A stretch of 64,000 nucleotides of DNA. It comes from Blakeslea trispora (Eukaryota; Mucoromycota; Mucoromycetes; Mucorales; Choanephoraceae). This document shows, one piece after another, positions 46,901 to 59,200 of this stretch. Within the stretch, counting starts at the first letter, position 1, and every line of letters begins with the position of its first letter. Both the position numbers and the translations under genes were made by a program. Location: contig JAIWNE010000009.1 in assembly GCA_025331445.1 (NCBI GenBank), positions 434,001 to 498,000 of the forward strand, written 5' to 3'. Below the pieces are notes generated by a model. That model searched no databases. It had not been told where the DNA came from and saw only the letters and a program-made list of their open reading frames with translations.

Positions 46901-47393
46901 TGCATATAGAGTAAAAAAAGCAACACAAATAATCTAAACATACGTCAAATTGTCACCAATACTAGTACTGACAAGCGTAAACAGCCAATCGAGGTTGAAT
47001 ACAACCTTCCGCATTTGTATAATCCAAATAAGAGAAGGTTTAAGCCTCAAATATTGAACAAAAGAAGAAAGAAGATCAAACTAAACTCGTTACGTATAAG
47101 GAAGCTGCCTTTAGCGAAAGTCAGCTCGTTATTACATTCGTCAAGACATAAGGATCAATCAAGTTGAAGCGTGTAATTGATTGTTGCTTTATTTGAAATA
47201 GTATAGATATTTAGTATAGAATAGAAAAGTATAAAAGACCGTATTTTGGATAATTGTAAGCTCTTTATCAAAGACTTATTATCAAAATACAGTTGACTAC
47301 GTCAAGCTTTTCCAGTGATCTTATTGGCTCAAAAGCTCTACTTTAGTCACGTGACCGCGTTTATAAAACATAACAAAATATCAAGACGGCAAA
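46901..47393. other. Intergenic, nothing recognised
   Basis: AT-rich sequence between the CACTA-type element and the stack of LTR insertions. The first 40 bp retain weak similarity to the corresponding flank of copy 2, so the element's true right border could lie slightly further out than assigned. Confidence 0.5.
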
Positions 47394-47397
47394 ATCA

Positions 47398-47628
47398 TGA
47401 TACGTTTCCACGCTGTAGTCGTGAAAGTCTGAGCCTTGGCTAGCCAGTATAGCTTTAGTGATGCTTTGTCTTTTAATTCTTAGATATAAAATAATTTATA
47501 GGAAAGAAGCCCCCGTTTATTATTTCAAAAATAAAACTACTCTTATACTTCTGTCGACGTCAGCACTAAATCACGTGACTTCAGCTGAATTGGCACTGTT
47601 GAGTCTGATACTATCACACCACGTATCA
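47398..47628. mobile_element. Short LTR-like insertion, 231 bp
   Basis: Begins TGATACGTTTCCACG and ends CACACCACGTATCA, an 8-bp terminal inverted repeat TGATACGT/ACGTATCA, flanked by ATCA on both sides (47394-47397, 47629-47632). The ends match those of the Ty3 LTR that abuts it, but the interior does not. It looks like a solo LTR of a related family or a very short relic. Confidence 0.6.
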
Positions 47629-48087
47629 ATCATGATACGTTTACGGTGCTTGAGTGTGAGATATGGTTGCAGCTGATAATATATAATACAAGTTCTAATA
47701 GCCGAGACAGGTACTTTTAGTTGTATTATTGTTGTATGATACGTTGTATAATAAAGAAGTTGATTCTAAGGTTCTGATTAAATTCCAATTTCTGTTCTGA
47801 TCTGTTTCTTCCTGATTCTGTTCAATTCTCAATTCAATTAGGTGCAAATCTTCGATTTAGAATGTATAACTGTCAATATTATATTTAATATCAATTAACG
47901 ATTAAAAGCTTGTTTATTTCAATTTCATTTCTAAGTTATTTTTTTATGATCTCAAGATTATTTCTTATGTAATTTGTCCGAGTGACGTAGTACTCTCCGG
48001 TGAAAGTCCGGCAATTATCCGGCAAAAGAATTGCTACTATAATTTTCATATTTCACAGTACGTATCATGCGCCCTTTCCAAATTATG

Positions 48088-51000
48088 TCAATTCTTTCGT
48101 TCTATCCACGTTTGAAATAGTTGTTCTTGTCTCTTCATTTGTACATCAGGTGTCATTCTTTTACTGCTACTAAAAGGTATTAAGTTGTCGGCATGTACAG
48201 CTCCTTCCAATCGCTTTGCATTCGGTCCAACTAGATGATAAGTTCCAGAATTATTCACTTTCACCACAGTCATGGGACCAATCCATAGGTCTGAGAATTT
48301 CGTTTCTTTGTACTTGTCTTTCATCAACACTTGTTCTCCTATTTTGTATATCTTGGTGTGGTGAACTGTTCTGTCATATCTTTCTTTCTGCTTTTTCTTC
48401 TTTTGGTCTGCAACTTGTCTTGCTTCTAATCTCAAGTTTTGCATCGTCTCTTCAATCTCTTCAACTCTCCTATTCACTTCTTCAACTAGTTCGCCTTCAA
48501 CAAAATCATACCGTGGAGCAGGCCATAAAATGGGTGTTTGAATATCAAAGCCATAGAGTATGTTGTATCGAACGATGTATCGAACAACACAATAGTTGAC
48601 ATGTAACCTCTGTCTAGACTCAGATCATAAACTGCCAAATAAAGAGACGTATTACACAGTCACTTGTAACAGAGCTATAGAGTTGAGTGTCCAGCCTGAC
48701 AACCAAATGTCACTGCTATCATTGCAGGATTAACAAATAGAATATCTAGACTCACAATAGTTACAAGATGTCATATGATAATGATGGTGATATTAATATC
48801 TCAAGTCTTGTAGAACTATGAAGATGTCACTGCTTAATTATTTATGTCTCAATGCAAGAAGTCATAAAAGTTGGCCTGCTATAAATAGTTGTTCATTGGC
48901 AGATAAGATAAGGTGTAACGAAGATAGACATTGTGCATCAAAGACCAAGTCACTTTCCATCATCAATAGAATAGTATAAATAGAGATAGATTCTTGACTA
49001 GTTAGAAAGCTCATTCAATTTACTTTAAACTTAATCCGGACAAAACAATAAAAGTTGAGTCTTAGTCGTACTTTGTCTCTTTTGTTACTGCTGAGAACCT
49101 ACTTATACAACAGAGTAATCGGGCGGGAGTACATCCAGTAGTGTCATTTCGCATAGACCTTATCGCCATTAGCGCAGACGGTATCTTTTTGTCCCAAGAT
49201 TTGAGGTTACCAGCATCTCTCGTTAACTTTGCAATAGTTTGTACCAGAGTCTGATTCATTCTTTCACATAGGCCATTCGTCTGTGTTCTGAAACTAGTAG
49301 TTGTAATGTGTCTGCAACCAATTCTTTTGAGAAAATGTTTGATATATCCTGACATGAAGTTGGACCCTCTATCTGTGAGTAAGAACCTCGGCACTCCATA
49401 GTGTTGGACTAAATGGCTGTAGAGAAAATCTGCAGTGGTTTCTTCGTTTACTTCTTTGACAGCTTGAGCAATAGGCCAACGAGTGAGATAATCAACAGCT
49501 ACTAGTATATACTTATTTCCATCTTCTGATTCAATAACGGGTCCTACAGCATCACAACCAACCATAAAGAAGGGATGACTACCTGTGGGAATAGGTTTTG
49601 CTGGGATGGTTCTTCTTGCTGGAGTCTTCTTTCTATACTGACATGTTTCGCAACACTTGACTACTTCTTTTACCTTATCGAACAAATTAGTGGCATAGAA
49701 TTTTCCTTTTATCTTGTACCAAGTGTTATTAATTCCCATGTGGCCTTCTTGGTGTGCTTGAATTATTACTTGTTCAATATTTCCTTGATGTAGGACTTCG
49801 AGTGAGGCTTCTTGTGTTGCTGTTGGTTTTGTATATAACCTTCGATTGAATACTTAGTATTTTGCTGCTAGTCTATCTAATTTCTGTTTGTATAGTTGAT
49901 CACAATCCAGTGGATAGGTCTTGTCTTTTATCAGTTGTGTTATTGCTATGTATGTCGGGTAGTCTATGTTGATTTGTATGTGTTGTGTTTAGAGTTGTTG
50001 ATGTTATGTAAGTATGTGTATTCCAGTTTCTTTTTTTTATCTAATTTTCCTCTTTTTTTTTTACATATTTTTTTTTTGTGTGTGATTTTTCTCTGTTTTT
50101 TTTTGATTGCCGTCCCTTCCCTTCCCTTCTTTTTTTTTTTTTTTAAATATAATAAATTTTCTTTTTGAATCTTCTTCTTTTTTTTTTTTATCTTTTCTAT
50201 CATTTTCCCTTTTTTTTGTATATCTTTTTATGTTTTTCGACTACCCTCCCTACCATCCTAATATATATTTGTTTGTCGTTTACTGTTCGAATTCTAAACG
50301 CGAGAGTGCGTCGGCCGGATTGTCAGCTCCTCTCTTGTACTGAACGTCGTAATTGTATCCCATTAAACACGCTTTCCAACGTTGCAGCTTTGGGCTCGGT
50401 TTGTCATTGTTCATAATGTATTGAAGAGCGGCATGGTCGCATCTGATAACAAAATGTGTTCGGTTGGATAGATAGTATCGATACCTGTTAACCGCCCAAA
50501 TGATACACAATGCTTCTAGGTGGGAAACGGTGTAATTCAGTTGAGTATTATTCAGTGATTTCGACGCATAACTGATGATAGTTTCGCCTTCTTCAGTTCC
50601 CGTAGGTGATTGAGAAAGGATGGCTCCTAAACCTTTGTAGCTCGCATCTGTAGTTATGATATTGATGTGATGCCTGATTGGATAAGAGAGTATGGGTGGT
50701 GAGATTAATGTACTCATCAAATAGTTGAAGGCGTCTTGTTGGTCCCTTGTCCATTCAAATTTCGCTTCCTTTTTGAGTGGTTTCATCAATGGTTGACTTC
50801 TACTGGCATAATCTTCTATGAACCTTCGGAAGTACCCTGTCATCCCCAAAAGTGTACGAATCTCATCTACGTTCTTCGGTTCCTTCAGCTTCAGAATTTT
50901 CTTGATGTTATCTTCTGCAGGTCGAAGTCCTTCACCAACTTCATGTCCTAAGTACACCACTCGCTTCTTCATCATCTGGCATTTTTCTAGTCTCAGCCTC

Positions 51001-53215
51001 AGATTTGCTTCTTTACACGCCTGAAATACCAATTCCAAGTGATACAAGTGTTCTTCTTCATTCTTCGAATACACTATAACATCGTCTATAAATACGTATA
51101 GAAATTTACCTATATACCTCTGAAGGATATTCGTCATAGCTTTTTGATATGTGGAAGGAGCTCCTGTCAATCCAAAAGGCATGACGTTGAACTCGTAACA
51201 ACCAAACTTAGAAACGAATCCTGTCTTCTCAACACTGTTTGGATGCATCTGTATCTGCCAAAAACCTTGGGCTGCATCTAAGGTAGAGAATATTGTGGCA
51301 CCTCCAAGAGAATCGAGTACTTCTTCGATGTGTGGGATTGGATACGCTTGTTTTTCGGTGATCTTATTGAGTTGAGTATAGTTTACTACCAGTCTGATTT
51401 TGCCGTTCTTCTTGGGTACAAAGAATATGGGAGCACAGTATTTTTCGTATTTACTTGGCTTGATGATATTGAGCTTCAGTAAGTTATCCAGTTCTTCTCT
51501 CAAACTTTCCTCTTCATCTATCGTTAGTCTGTATGGTTTGGATCGTATTGTTTCGTCAGATACTGTTCGTATCTCATGGTAGACGCCTTTGACCACGCCT
51601 AGGCCATTGAATTCTACGAAACAGTTTTTATACCTGTCAATTAAACTTTCAAGTTGTGGTGATTTGTCTGTTTTTACGTTGATTTCTTCCTTTAGAAATT
51701 CGCTTTGGGATACTACATCTTCTTGGTAATGCTTGAGGTCTAATAGATTTGGATTGTGGTTTCCTTCTATATTCATTTCGGTGTTTGCGTTGAAGATCTG
51801 TATGGAATAGATAAGTGTCGGATCGACAACTTCTACCTGTTGATTATGGTCGTTGTCACTAATACATTGAACTTCTACTGTGTCAGTCCCTTTTCTTGTT
51901 GGGATAATGACGATTGTTCCTCTGTTGGTTAATCGTATGTCATGCTGCTTGATCCATGGTTTACCCAGAAGACAAACATCTTTATATACTTGACTTTCGT
52001 CGATACAGAAGTGCTCTCTATGCAGTTTTCCACCTATCCTCACATCTACGTTCGTAGCTACTCTGCAATTGATTGTTTTACCTGAATTAGCAAATCCACT
52101 AAGAGGGATCACTTCTTCAGTGTCGGTTTCTATTCCTAATTTTGATGCCAATTTGACGCTCATAACCGATACAGCTGCACCCGAGTCTAGAATTGCTTCT
52201 ACAGGTTGGTTATTCACCACTATCAATACTCTACAAGGTTGAGCTGTCTTCATTTCATTTGGGTTATATGGGTAGTCTATATGACTTTCTATTTCGTCAT
52301 CGTCTTCTTCGTAATAGTCACTGTTTTCCGTTTCACCATCAGAGCTGCCATAGAAACTAGTATCATAACTTCCATCTTGGCTGGAATACTCGCTGTTTGT
52401 CTCAGTCATTTGCACATGATTGACATTGTGGTTTTGACGTAGGTATTCTTGTTCATCTAAGAGACCAGTTGTACGAAGAGTATTGATTACCATTGGTTCG
52501 TTGGGAGAGATCCTTGAGTTTACACCAATTTCTTTCGGTTTCTTTGACTTTCGCCTATATAAATGTGATAGACCCATTCTAACATCTTGAGCTACCTTGC
52601 GGTTAGTAGCAAGATATTCTGATACTGGAATTGTGATGAGAGTTCTTCCCAGTTTGTCCCATGTTGGTTCCACTTCAACCTGGACTTCTAATCTTTTTGG
52701 GGGATTTCTTTTCTTTTTTTGTTTATTTATACCTGATGACGGATTAGTGGGATTTATGGGATTTGCAAGTAATGAATTTGTTCCCAATGGATTTAAGCGT
52801 TCTGGATTCTGTGTTTGTCTTACTTGAGAAATGGGCGCTTCTCTATTCTGATTACTGGTGTGCAGTTGGGTGTTCGCGTTCGTTTGAACACTTATTGTTG
52901 GACCAGCGTAAGACTGTACGTTTTCATTGAAACTTTGATTAGCAGAGGGATGATACTCTTCTAATCTTCTTTCTTTTGGTAGATGTGTGTTGTTTTGGTC
53001 GTAACTATTTTGGTCTGATTTTGTTTTTCTTTTTACTGCGTTAATATCATAATGATTATTTGAAGTATGTAGGGCTGATGTATGATGGACTTCTACTACA
53101 TTCATTTTTGGATTGATGGGGATGTTGTTAGGATTCGTCGCTGGATTGTTGTTAGTCAAATCGTTAGTTTTTTGGACATCAGTAGTATCCCTTTTCTCTA
53201 CTGATGTCCACTGCC
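48088..53215 (-). pseudogene. Ty3 pol: protease, RT, RNase H, integrase (broken)
   Basis: The first block (about 53215-50280) is open. Protease AILDSGAAVSVMS is followed by RT motifs YCAPIFFVPKKNGKIRLVVN, IFSTLDAAQGFWQI, NVMPFGLTGAPSTYQ and the active site LYVFIDDVIVYS. RNase H has ITTDASYKGLGAILSQ and ends near ADALSRLEFEQ. Then come a stop, about 380 bp of A/T-rich low complexity, and a second in-frame stop (AAKY-stop-VFNRRLY). The integrase starts with the His/Cys finger (HQEGHMG, CCETCQYRK) and the DDE core (GCDAVGPV, LLTDRGSNF, NQTLVQTIAKL). It is cut by the solo LTR after TGCTPARLL and resumes as YGFDIQTPILWPAPRYDF, ending with a GPY/F-type tail (WIGPMTVVKVNNSGTYHL). No chromodomain is seen. 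Confidence 0.9.
48561..49112. mobile_element. Solo LTR inside the Ty3 integrase, 552 bp
   Basis: Ends TGTTGTAT and ATACAACA form an 8-bp terminal inverted repeat. A 5-bp duplication GAGTA flanks it (48556-48560, 49113-49117). Taking it out, with one GAGTA, restores the integrase reading frame. It has no sequence similarity to the Ty3 LTR, so it belongs to another family. Its internal region was lost by LTR-LTR recombination. Confidence 0.9.
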
Positions 53216-53222
53216 TTTTCCC
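53174..53222 (-). promoter_or_regulatory. Programmed -1 ribosomal frameshift signal between gag and pol
   Basis: On the minus strand the gag codons TCG GGA AAA GGC contain the slippery heptamer G GGA AAA (53222-53216) in the correct phase. A 6-nt spacer (GGCAGT) is followed by a perfect 12-bp hairpin (53209-53198 with 53185-53174, loop 12 nt) whose 5' arm ends in the gag stop TAG. The -1 frame is open through the hairpin (TSVEKRDTTDVQKTND) and runs straight into pol. Pol has no ATG of its own near its start. All three parts of a classical -1 signal are therefore present. Confidence 0.85.
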
Positions 53223-54127
53223 GACTCTCCTTCTCTTTCATTGTTACCACTTGAATTATACCCATTGTTACGGTTATTTTGATTTAATGAAGCTTGACAC
53301 AAACGACTTGGATGGCCGGGTTGATTGCAATTCCAGCAGACCAAAGGTCGTCTTTCGGGCTTGGGTTGAGGCTGGTAAGGTGGATGATATCCATTTCCTC
53401 TTTGGACAAAATTAATGTTGAGTTTGTTGATGGCTTGGATTAATTCTGACATTGTGTCTGCACTGATTCCAGTTGATAGAATTTCTGATCCAGCTTGAGA
53501 CTTATTTACAGATTTTGAATTGGAAAATTTTTCATCATTTTCTCTGAGAGCTGATTCGAAATTCACTCTCTTCCCCTGAGATTGTAAATCTACCCTGGTA
53601 GCTGGATGATACTTGAGTTGTAATTTTTCTATTTCAACTGCTTGGTCAATCACTTCTTGATAGGTGGTGAGTTTAGCCCGTTCTCTTGATAATTCATAGG
53701 CAATCGACGACTTGATTGAAGCTATAAAAAAAGATATTTTTGATTCATCGTTATCGAGGTTTACCGCTTTAAACAATGGATTCATTATTTCTATAATATC
53801 TCCAACATCTTGATTTTCCCTCTGTCTAATTTGTTTAATTTGCTCCCACGCTTCTATCACTTTGTTCTTCATAAATCGATTCGTAAACTTTTCTTCAAAT
53901 TCTTTCCAAGTTTTTACTGATTCTTCTACTGAGCTCCACCACGTTCTCGCTTTCTTGCTCATATTTGATGTAGCGATGGTAAGGATGATGCTATCGCTCA
54001 TCCCAGCTACTGTCTTCAATTTCGTTGCTGATTTTAACCACTGATCTGCTACGTTTGTGTTGTCTTCTCCTTCGAACATCTCCAAAGGAGGTAAAAATCT
54101 TAAAAATGCTGCATTCCACTCTGTCAT
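53198..54127 (-). CDS. Ty3 gag (capsid-nucleocapsid)
   Basis: 309 aa from the first ATG (MTEWNAAFLRFLPPLEMFEG). The retrotrans_gag core is clear: ADQWLKSATKLKTV, ARTWWSSVEESVKTWKEFEE, then IKQIRQRENQDVGDIIEIMN. One CCHC zinc knuckle, CWNCNQPGHPSRLC, lies near the C-terminus. The last residues GESGKGSGHQ overlap a frameshift signal. Gag assembles the cytoplasmic particle that packages element RNA. The frame is intact and is the part of the element most likely still to be expressed. Confidence 0.9.
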   Translation of the reverse strand: MTEWNAAFLRFLPPLEMFEGEDNTNVADQWLKSATKLKTVAGMSDSIILTIATSNMSKKARTWWSSVEESVKTWKEFEEKFTNRFMKNKVIEAWEQIKQIRQRENQDVGDIIEIMNPLFKAVNLDNDESKISFFIASIKSSIAYELSRERAKLTTYQEVIDQAVEIEKLQLKYHPATRVDLQSQGKRVNFESALRENDEKFSNSKSVNKSQAGSEILSTGISADTMSELIQAINKLNINFVQRGNGYHPPYQPQPKPERRPLVCWNCNQPGHPSRLCQASLNQNNRNNGYNSSGNNEREGESGKGSGHQ

Positions 54128-54300
54128 TTTGTGTGATGTTGGGTCGTTTAAGGTTATTATTCTTATTATTTTCGTCAAGTTGTCTTTTTTTTGTTGTTGT
54201 TTTCTTGGTGATAATTAATTTTTTTGTTTGTGATCTACTTGTTGAATTAAGGTTTGACGTTTATAGATTTGTGACACGGTAAATATGTATGTTAAATAAG

Positions 54301-54317
54301 TCTCGGCAGGACCTCCA
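54301..54317 (-). promoter_or_regulatory. Candidate primer binding site of the Ty3 element
   Basis: One base inside the 5' LTR the minus strand reads TGGAGGTCCTGCCGAGA, beginning with TGG as expected for pairing with the CCA tail of a tRNA. Which tRNA it matches cannot be told from this window; it is not the tRNA-Arg at 59789. Confidence 0.55.
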
Positions 54318-54757
54318 ATGATACGTTTACGGTGCTTGAGTGTGAGATATGGTTGCAGCTGATAATATATAATACAAGTTCTAATAGCCGAGACAGGTAC
54401 TTTTAGTTGTATTATTGTTGTATGATACGTTGTATAATAAAGAAGTTGATTCTAAGGTTCTGATTAAATTCCAATTTCTGTTCTGATCTGTTTCTTCCTG
54501 ATTCTGTTCAATTCTCAATTCAATTAGGTGCAAATCTTCGATTTAGAATGTATAACTGTCAATATTATATTTAATATCAATTAACGATTAAAAGCTTGTT
54601 TATTTCAATTTCATTTCTAAGTTATTTTTTTATGATCTCAAGATTATTTCTTATGTAATTTGTCCGAGTGACGTAGTACTCTCCGGTGAAAGTCCGGCAA
54701 TTATCCGGCAAAAGAATTGCTACTATAATTTTCATATTTCACAGTACGTATCAATCA

Positions 54758-55417
54758 TGACAACTCGCAATCCCTCCCTTGTGTTTACCTTGAATAAACC
54801 CAGATAAAAACCAAATATAACGCAATAGAAGACTGTAAAGACTATTGAATTATAAGAGAGATAGACACAAAGAGTAGCGATAACGTAATTAGGACTTGTT
54901 CTTTCAAAAGACAATGAAATGTATAATTTAAGAGAAAGAAAATTGATTTCGTTTATTATATTGAAATGCATTCGCTCTTTTATAGCTTCAGACATTTCTC
55001 ATTACAACAGTTATTACTACAAATTCTACTTCTACAACTAGTTCTAGACAACCAGAGTTTCTAAGAATAGAGATCAAGATTCAATTCAGACAATTACTAA
55101 CAATTAATGCACTCTTCAACTTCAGATGAAACGAAGAAACGGACCCTGAGTGTCAAAAATGTCAGAATTAGAACAATAAAATAAAATAAAATTAAATAAG
55201 GGACATCAACAGAAAAAGGAAATAATTCGGATACCGCGACAATAGAAGCTACATCATAGATATCACCATTATTCCAACACCGAGAAACGCAGAAAGGGGC
55301 ATAGTACCAAAAATAGACAACATCCTTAATCATAGATCCAAGAAGTAACAACAAGTATAACCTCTAAAACCGCAGAGAACGACAGAAGCGAGGGAAATTC
55401 AACATGAACACATGTCA
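54758..55417. mobile_element. Solo LTR-like insertion, 660 bp
   Basis: Begins TGACAACTCGC and ends AACACATGTCA (TGACA/TGTCA inverted ends), flanked by ATCA at 54754-54757 and 55418-55421. It shares GTTTACCTTGAAT, AGAAGACTGTAAAGAC and the following block order with 55422-56289 and 38623-39638. It contains no gene. The left ATCA is shared with the abutting Ty3 element. Confidence 0.6.
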
Positions 55418-55421
55418 ATCA

Positions 55422-56289
55422 TGACAGTGGTATAATTCTCTCTTATGTTTACCTTTGATATTTGACTTAACAAAAATAAACACAAATGATATAATATTCA
55501 GTAGAAGACTGTAAAAGACTACGTCGTAATTATATGCAGAGAATAATATGGATTTAGGCACTTGTTAGCTTCAAAAGGGAAATTGAAGAAGTATGTAAAT
55601 CAGGAAAAGTAAAAGAAAGAGGTTGTTTATTACAATGATAAAAATAGAGACATTACTTATACTTCAAGTAATTTACACCACACAGTTACTTCTTGTTACA
55701 ATCAATATTCGAGCGCCTTCAGTTTCTAGAGTTACCTTTTTTTTTGTTGAATATTTTTTTTGACAATGATCACCGACAGGGTCTAAGTTGCACCAAGCAA
55801 CACAATCATTCTTGACAGGATGTAACCTTGTACTTGACAATAAATTGAGCTCACATTCAATTGACTTCTTCTTAGCAACACCGAGAGTCGGCAAGAGCAC
55901 AAGGTTACCACAAGAGATACAAGATAAACGGGAAAAGAACAAAAATAAAATAAAGGAATGGAATACATAGAGATACAAAGAAAATAAATAAAAATAGTAA
56001 TTAAAATAAAATAAAAATAAGAGAAACAGAAAAATGATATGAACAATAATGATGATGATATGAATGCAAAGGAAATAGTAGTAACAGAAGCAACGAAGGG
56101 AATAGACAACACTCCAACACCAGTAATAGGCCTACTTGATAGACACTCACAGCCATTTCTATTCCTAACCAATTGATTTTCCGACCAGAAGACACAAATT
56201 TTTCTTTGACGGGCTTTTTCTTCTTCATCACACTTCAACCCCAACTTGTTCAACATCACTAATCTCGAACTCAACACCATTACAACCAC
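55422..56289. mobile_element. Degenerate LTR-like segment
   Basis: Begins TGACAGTGG right after the ATCA at 55418-55421 and is related in block order to 54758-55417 and 38623-39638. Its 3' border is unclear; it stops being recognisable where the CACTA-type element starts. Open frames through it on the minus strand (about 55783-56421) are low-complexity Ile/Phe/Ser stretches and not genes. Confidence 0.4.
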
Positions 56290-59200
56290 CACTACACCGA
56301 AGAGGTTGGCAAACGAACCATGATTTTTACGGAACACACGTCTGCTTCGTACGGAACCTACTTGGCACTCCCAATTCATTAGCCGTCGTGGAAACCTGGG
56401 TTCGAAACACATCTGTTTCACACGACGGCAAATGAATTTCGATTAATGCATTCGTTACCACGACGGCAAATGAACCACGGTTACTGCCCCAATTTCCACG
56501 ACGGCAAACAGATTACGAGAACTGCCTCGTTTCCAGCGTGTGTCTCGTATCCATTGGAGCGACCTGATTGGATTACATTGTTGAAATAGTTCTTTCAATT
56601 GGCTTCTTTTCGCAAAAATACATTCAATAATTCGTTCTGATTGGGTTCATATTCGGTATTCTTATTAAAATAGATGATTGCAATTGGATAGAATAGGCTT
56701 CTTTACGCAAATATACTTCTTTACAATTGGACTGTTTACAGCAAATATAGAGGATTAGAGGCTTAAAAAAGTGGCTTTTTATTATAGAAAAAAACTTTTT
56801 TTTTGATAGAAAATAATGGTTTCTTTACGGGGGAAAATACTAGGGGATTAGGCAAATAAAAAAAAAAGGCAATAATTTATTGATGTAGAGAATATGACCA
56901 GAAAAAAACCGATAGAAAAGGCAAATTGCTTCGAGAAAAAGCGATGACAAGAGCGATCAGAGTACAGGAAAGAGCAATTCGAATTGAGACACAAACGCAA
57001 CAGACAGACCATAAAAGCAGATGGAGAGAGACAGCAATTTTACATATAAAAGGCAGAAAACAAACCAAACAAGGAACAACCGGATTTGAACTAAAACAAC
57101 ACCATCATTAGTTAAAAGCGAAATAACACAAAAAAAATGTCAAATGTACTTACAGACAAGCCATGATTAAAGGCAATACGAAAGCCAGTTTACCGTGTCA
57201 AAGGAGCATGCCAGCATTTGAAAGCCTAAAAAAAAAGCAATAAGTTATACTGAAACCATAGATTCTGATATCTTACTTACATTTAAAAAAGCCATCAACA
57301 GGGTCCTTGTAAACAATATCATTATTAAGCACAACTAGGCTCTAAATGAAAGAAGTACGTGAATAAAAAGAATTACAACATAGATGCTCATGAATAATTA
57401 CCTCAAGTTATACAACAAAGTAAACACATATCAATTAAAGACAAGGACTAAGTAGATGGAAGTAGATTGTTAGTGGCTTGACCGAAGAAAAAAAAAAGAA
57501 AAAGACTTACCTGTATACTTTAAAAAAAAGTAATAAAAAAGAGAGAAAAAGAGAAAAGAAAGGAAAAAAGAAAAAATTTCAACTTATTGACAGCTTCCTA
57601 TTTGGGTCTTGTCAATAACAAAAAAAAGAGAGAGAGAAAAATATCACACTGACAGATTTTATTATTGAATCACCAACACAAGAATAAAATATCCTGACTT
57701 TACTTGACCGTTAAAAAATCTATAAAAAGCGACTAAGAGAGCGCTTCAAGTGCACTATAAGCATTCAGTGATATGCCCCTTTGATATAGCCACAAACAGG
57801 CACCTCTTTTCTTTTTTTTTGTGTCGAAAAAACGACATTAGACTTGTCGACATGGGCACGTATGAGTGCACTTTAAAAAAATAAAAAATAAAGAGAAATA
57901 GCTTTATCAATCTCAGCCTATATCACACACACTTTTTTTTTCTCTCTCTTGAATTTATTTATTTTTTTTATTACAAGTAGCCTCAACTCATACTTTATTT
58001 ATCTTGCTAAAAGCAGATGAGACTTAGCGAGCTTATGTCATTTCAGCAATGCAGTATATTGAACGTAGACATTCCAAGCGTGGACTCTGGTTTGGAAGTG
58101 CAACGAAAAGAGAACAGTCAGGAAAGCTTTTAAGCTGCAAGTTGACTTCAATCTAAAAATAAAGAGAATATCAGGCTGCTACTTTTTTCTTCTTCAGTAC
58201 TAAGCTTGATCCTCATCATACATGCCAAGCAAAAGGTAAGTTACATTGCCGTGTTATGAATCAGCTATATCCTTTCTTTTTTTTTTGTTTCGACAAGAAG
58301 TGGATTGCTTTATGAACGAGAAGCTCTTTTTTATGAATGAAAAACATCTTTACGCAATAAACAACGACTGCTTACGAGTTATTTTATGGATTACACCTTT
58401 ATTTATTTTTGTCTCAGTACATGAAAGGAAAGAATGTGGGTTTTGGTACAAAATGAGTGTGGTGTTTTAGGGTTGTAGTGATATAAACGTGTTAAAGAAG
58501 AATAGGGTGAGACAAAGAAAGTACTTTGAGAATGTTTGTAGTGTTTTATTTCTTGTTAAGATTGGAAGAAGAGTTTCATAAGTTATCACTACAACTACTA
58601 TTTATACATGTCACAGTTATTTACAGCTTGTACTAAATTAGTGTACTTAGTCTATATGATTACATCACTCTCATCATTTACTTGTCTTTATATGACTTAA
58701 TTAGATGAATGATGTTATGGAGTGATTGAGTCGGATTCTGTATATTGAGAACCTTATTGACTTTACTTCAGATGCTTTATTTAGTAAGGATTTACAGGGA
58801 TTGATTTCATTATGTCTGATGTTATTATCCTTATGACTTATTTGGTTTACATGTTACCTTATTGTCATTGTTGAGACTTAAATGTGCTCAGATCACCACA
58901 ATGAGCATATACAAGAGGAAAAAGATGTAAACGGACTGTTGCAAGTACTTATTTCTTATATTTTGACCTGTTAATCTTGTAGAAATGGAACAGAAGAAAA
59001 GGGGATTTAGAGTGCAGGCTTACCTTGAACGCACTACTGGGTAATTAGGGACATGAGACCGAGATGAGTTTGCATGTTCTTCACAAAACTCTTTTTTTTT
59101 GCTTTTAATTTTACAAGTTGTCTTTTCTTCAAAGGTTTTATTCAAGCATATTTATACTAGTGCATTTATTCCAATGTGTTTATCTCGGTGTCTTCTGCTT

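Larger units (their letters stand above)
47633..54753 (-). mobile_element. Ty3-type LTR retrotransposon, full length but inactivated
   Basis: Two direct 435-bp LTRs (47633-48067 and 54319-54753) start TGATACG and end CGTATCA; equal length and matching sequence wherever compared point to recent insertion. A 4-bp duplication ATCA flanks the element (47629-47632, 54754-54757). Internal genes run on the minus strand in the Ty3 order: gag, protease, RT, RNase H, integrase. The integrase is split by a solo LTR at 48561-49112. A polypurine stretch (GGAAAGGG) abuts the 3' LTR at about 48070. Confidence 0.92.

Noticed and set aside
50000..50270. Phe-rich small proteins in both orientations
   Set aside because: They come from T- and CT-rich simple sequence inside the decayed Ty3 pol region.
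55783..56421. A 212-codon minus-strand frame
   Set aside because: It spans the border between an LTR-like segment and the CACTA-type element, is not kept in the other copy, and is biased to Ile/Phe/Ser. It was treated as chance.
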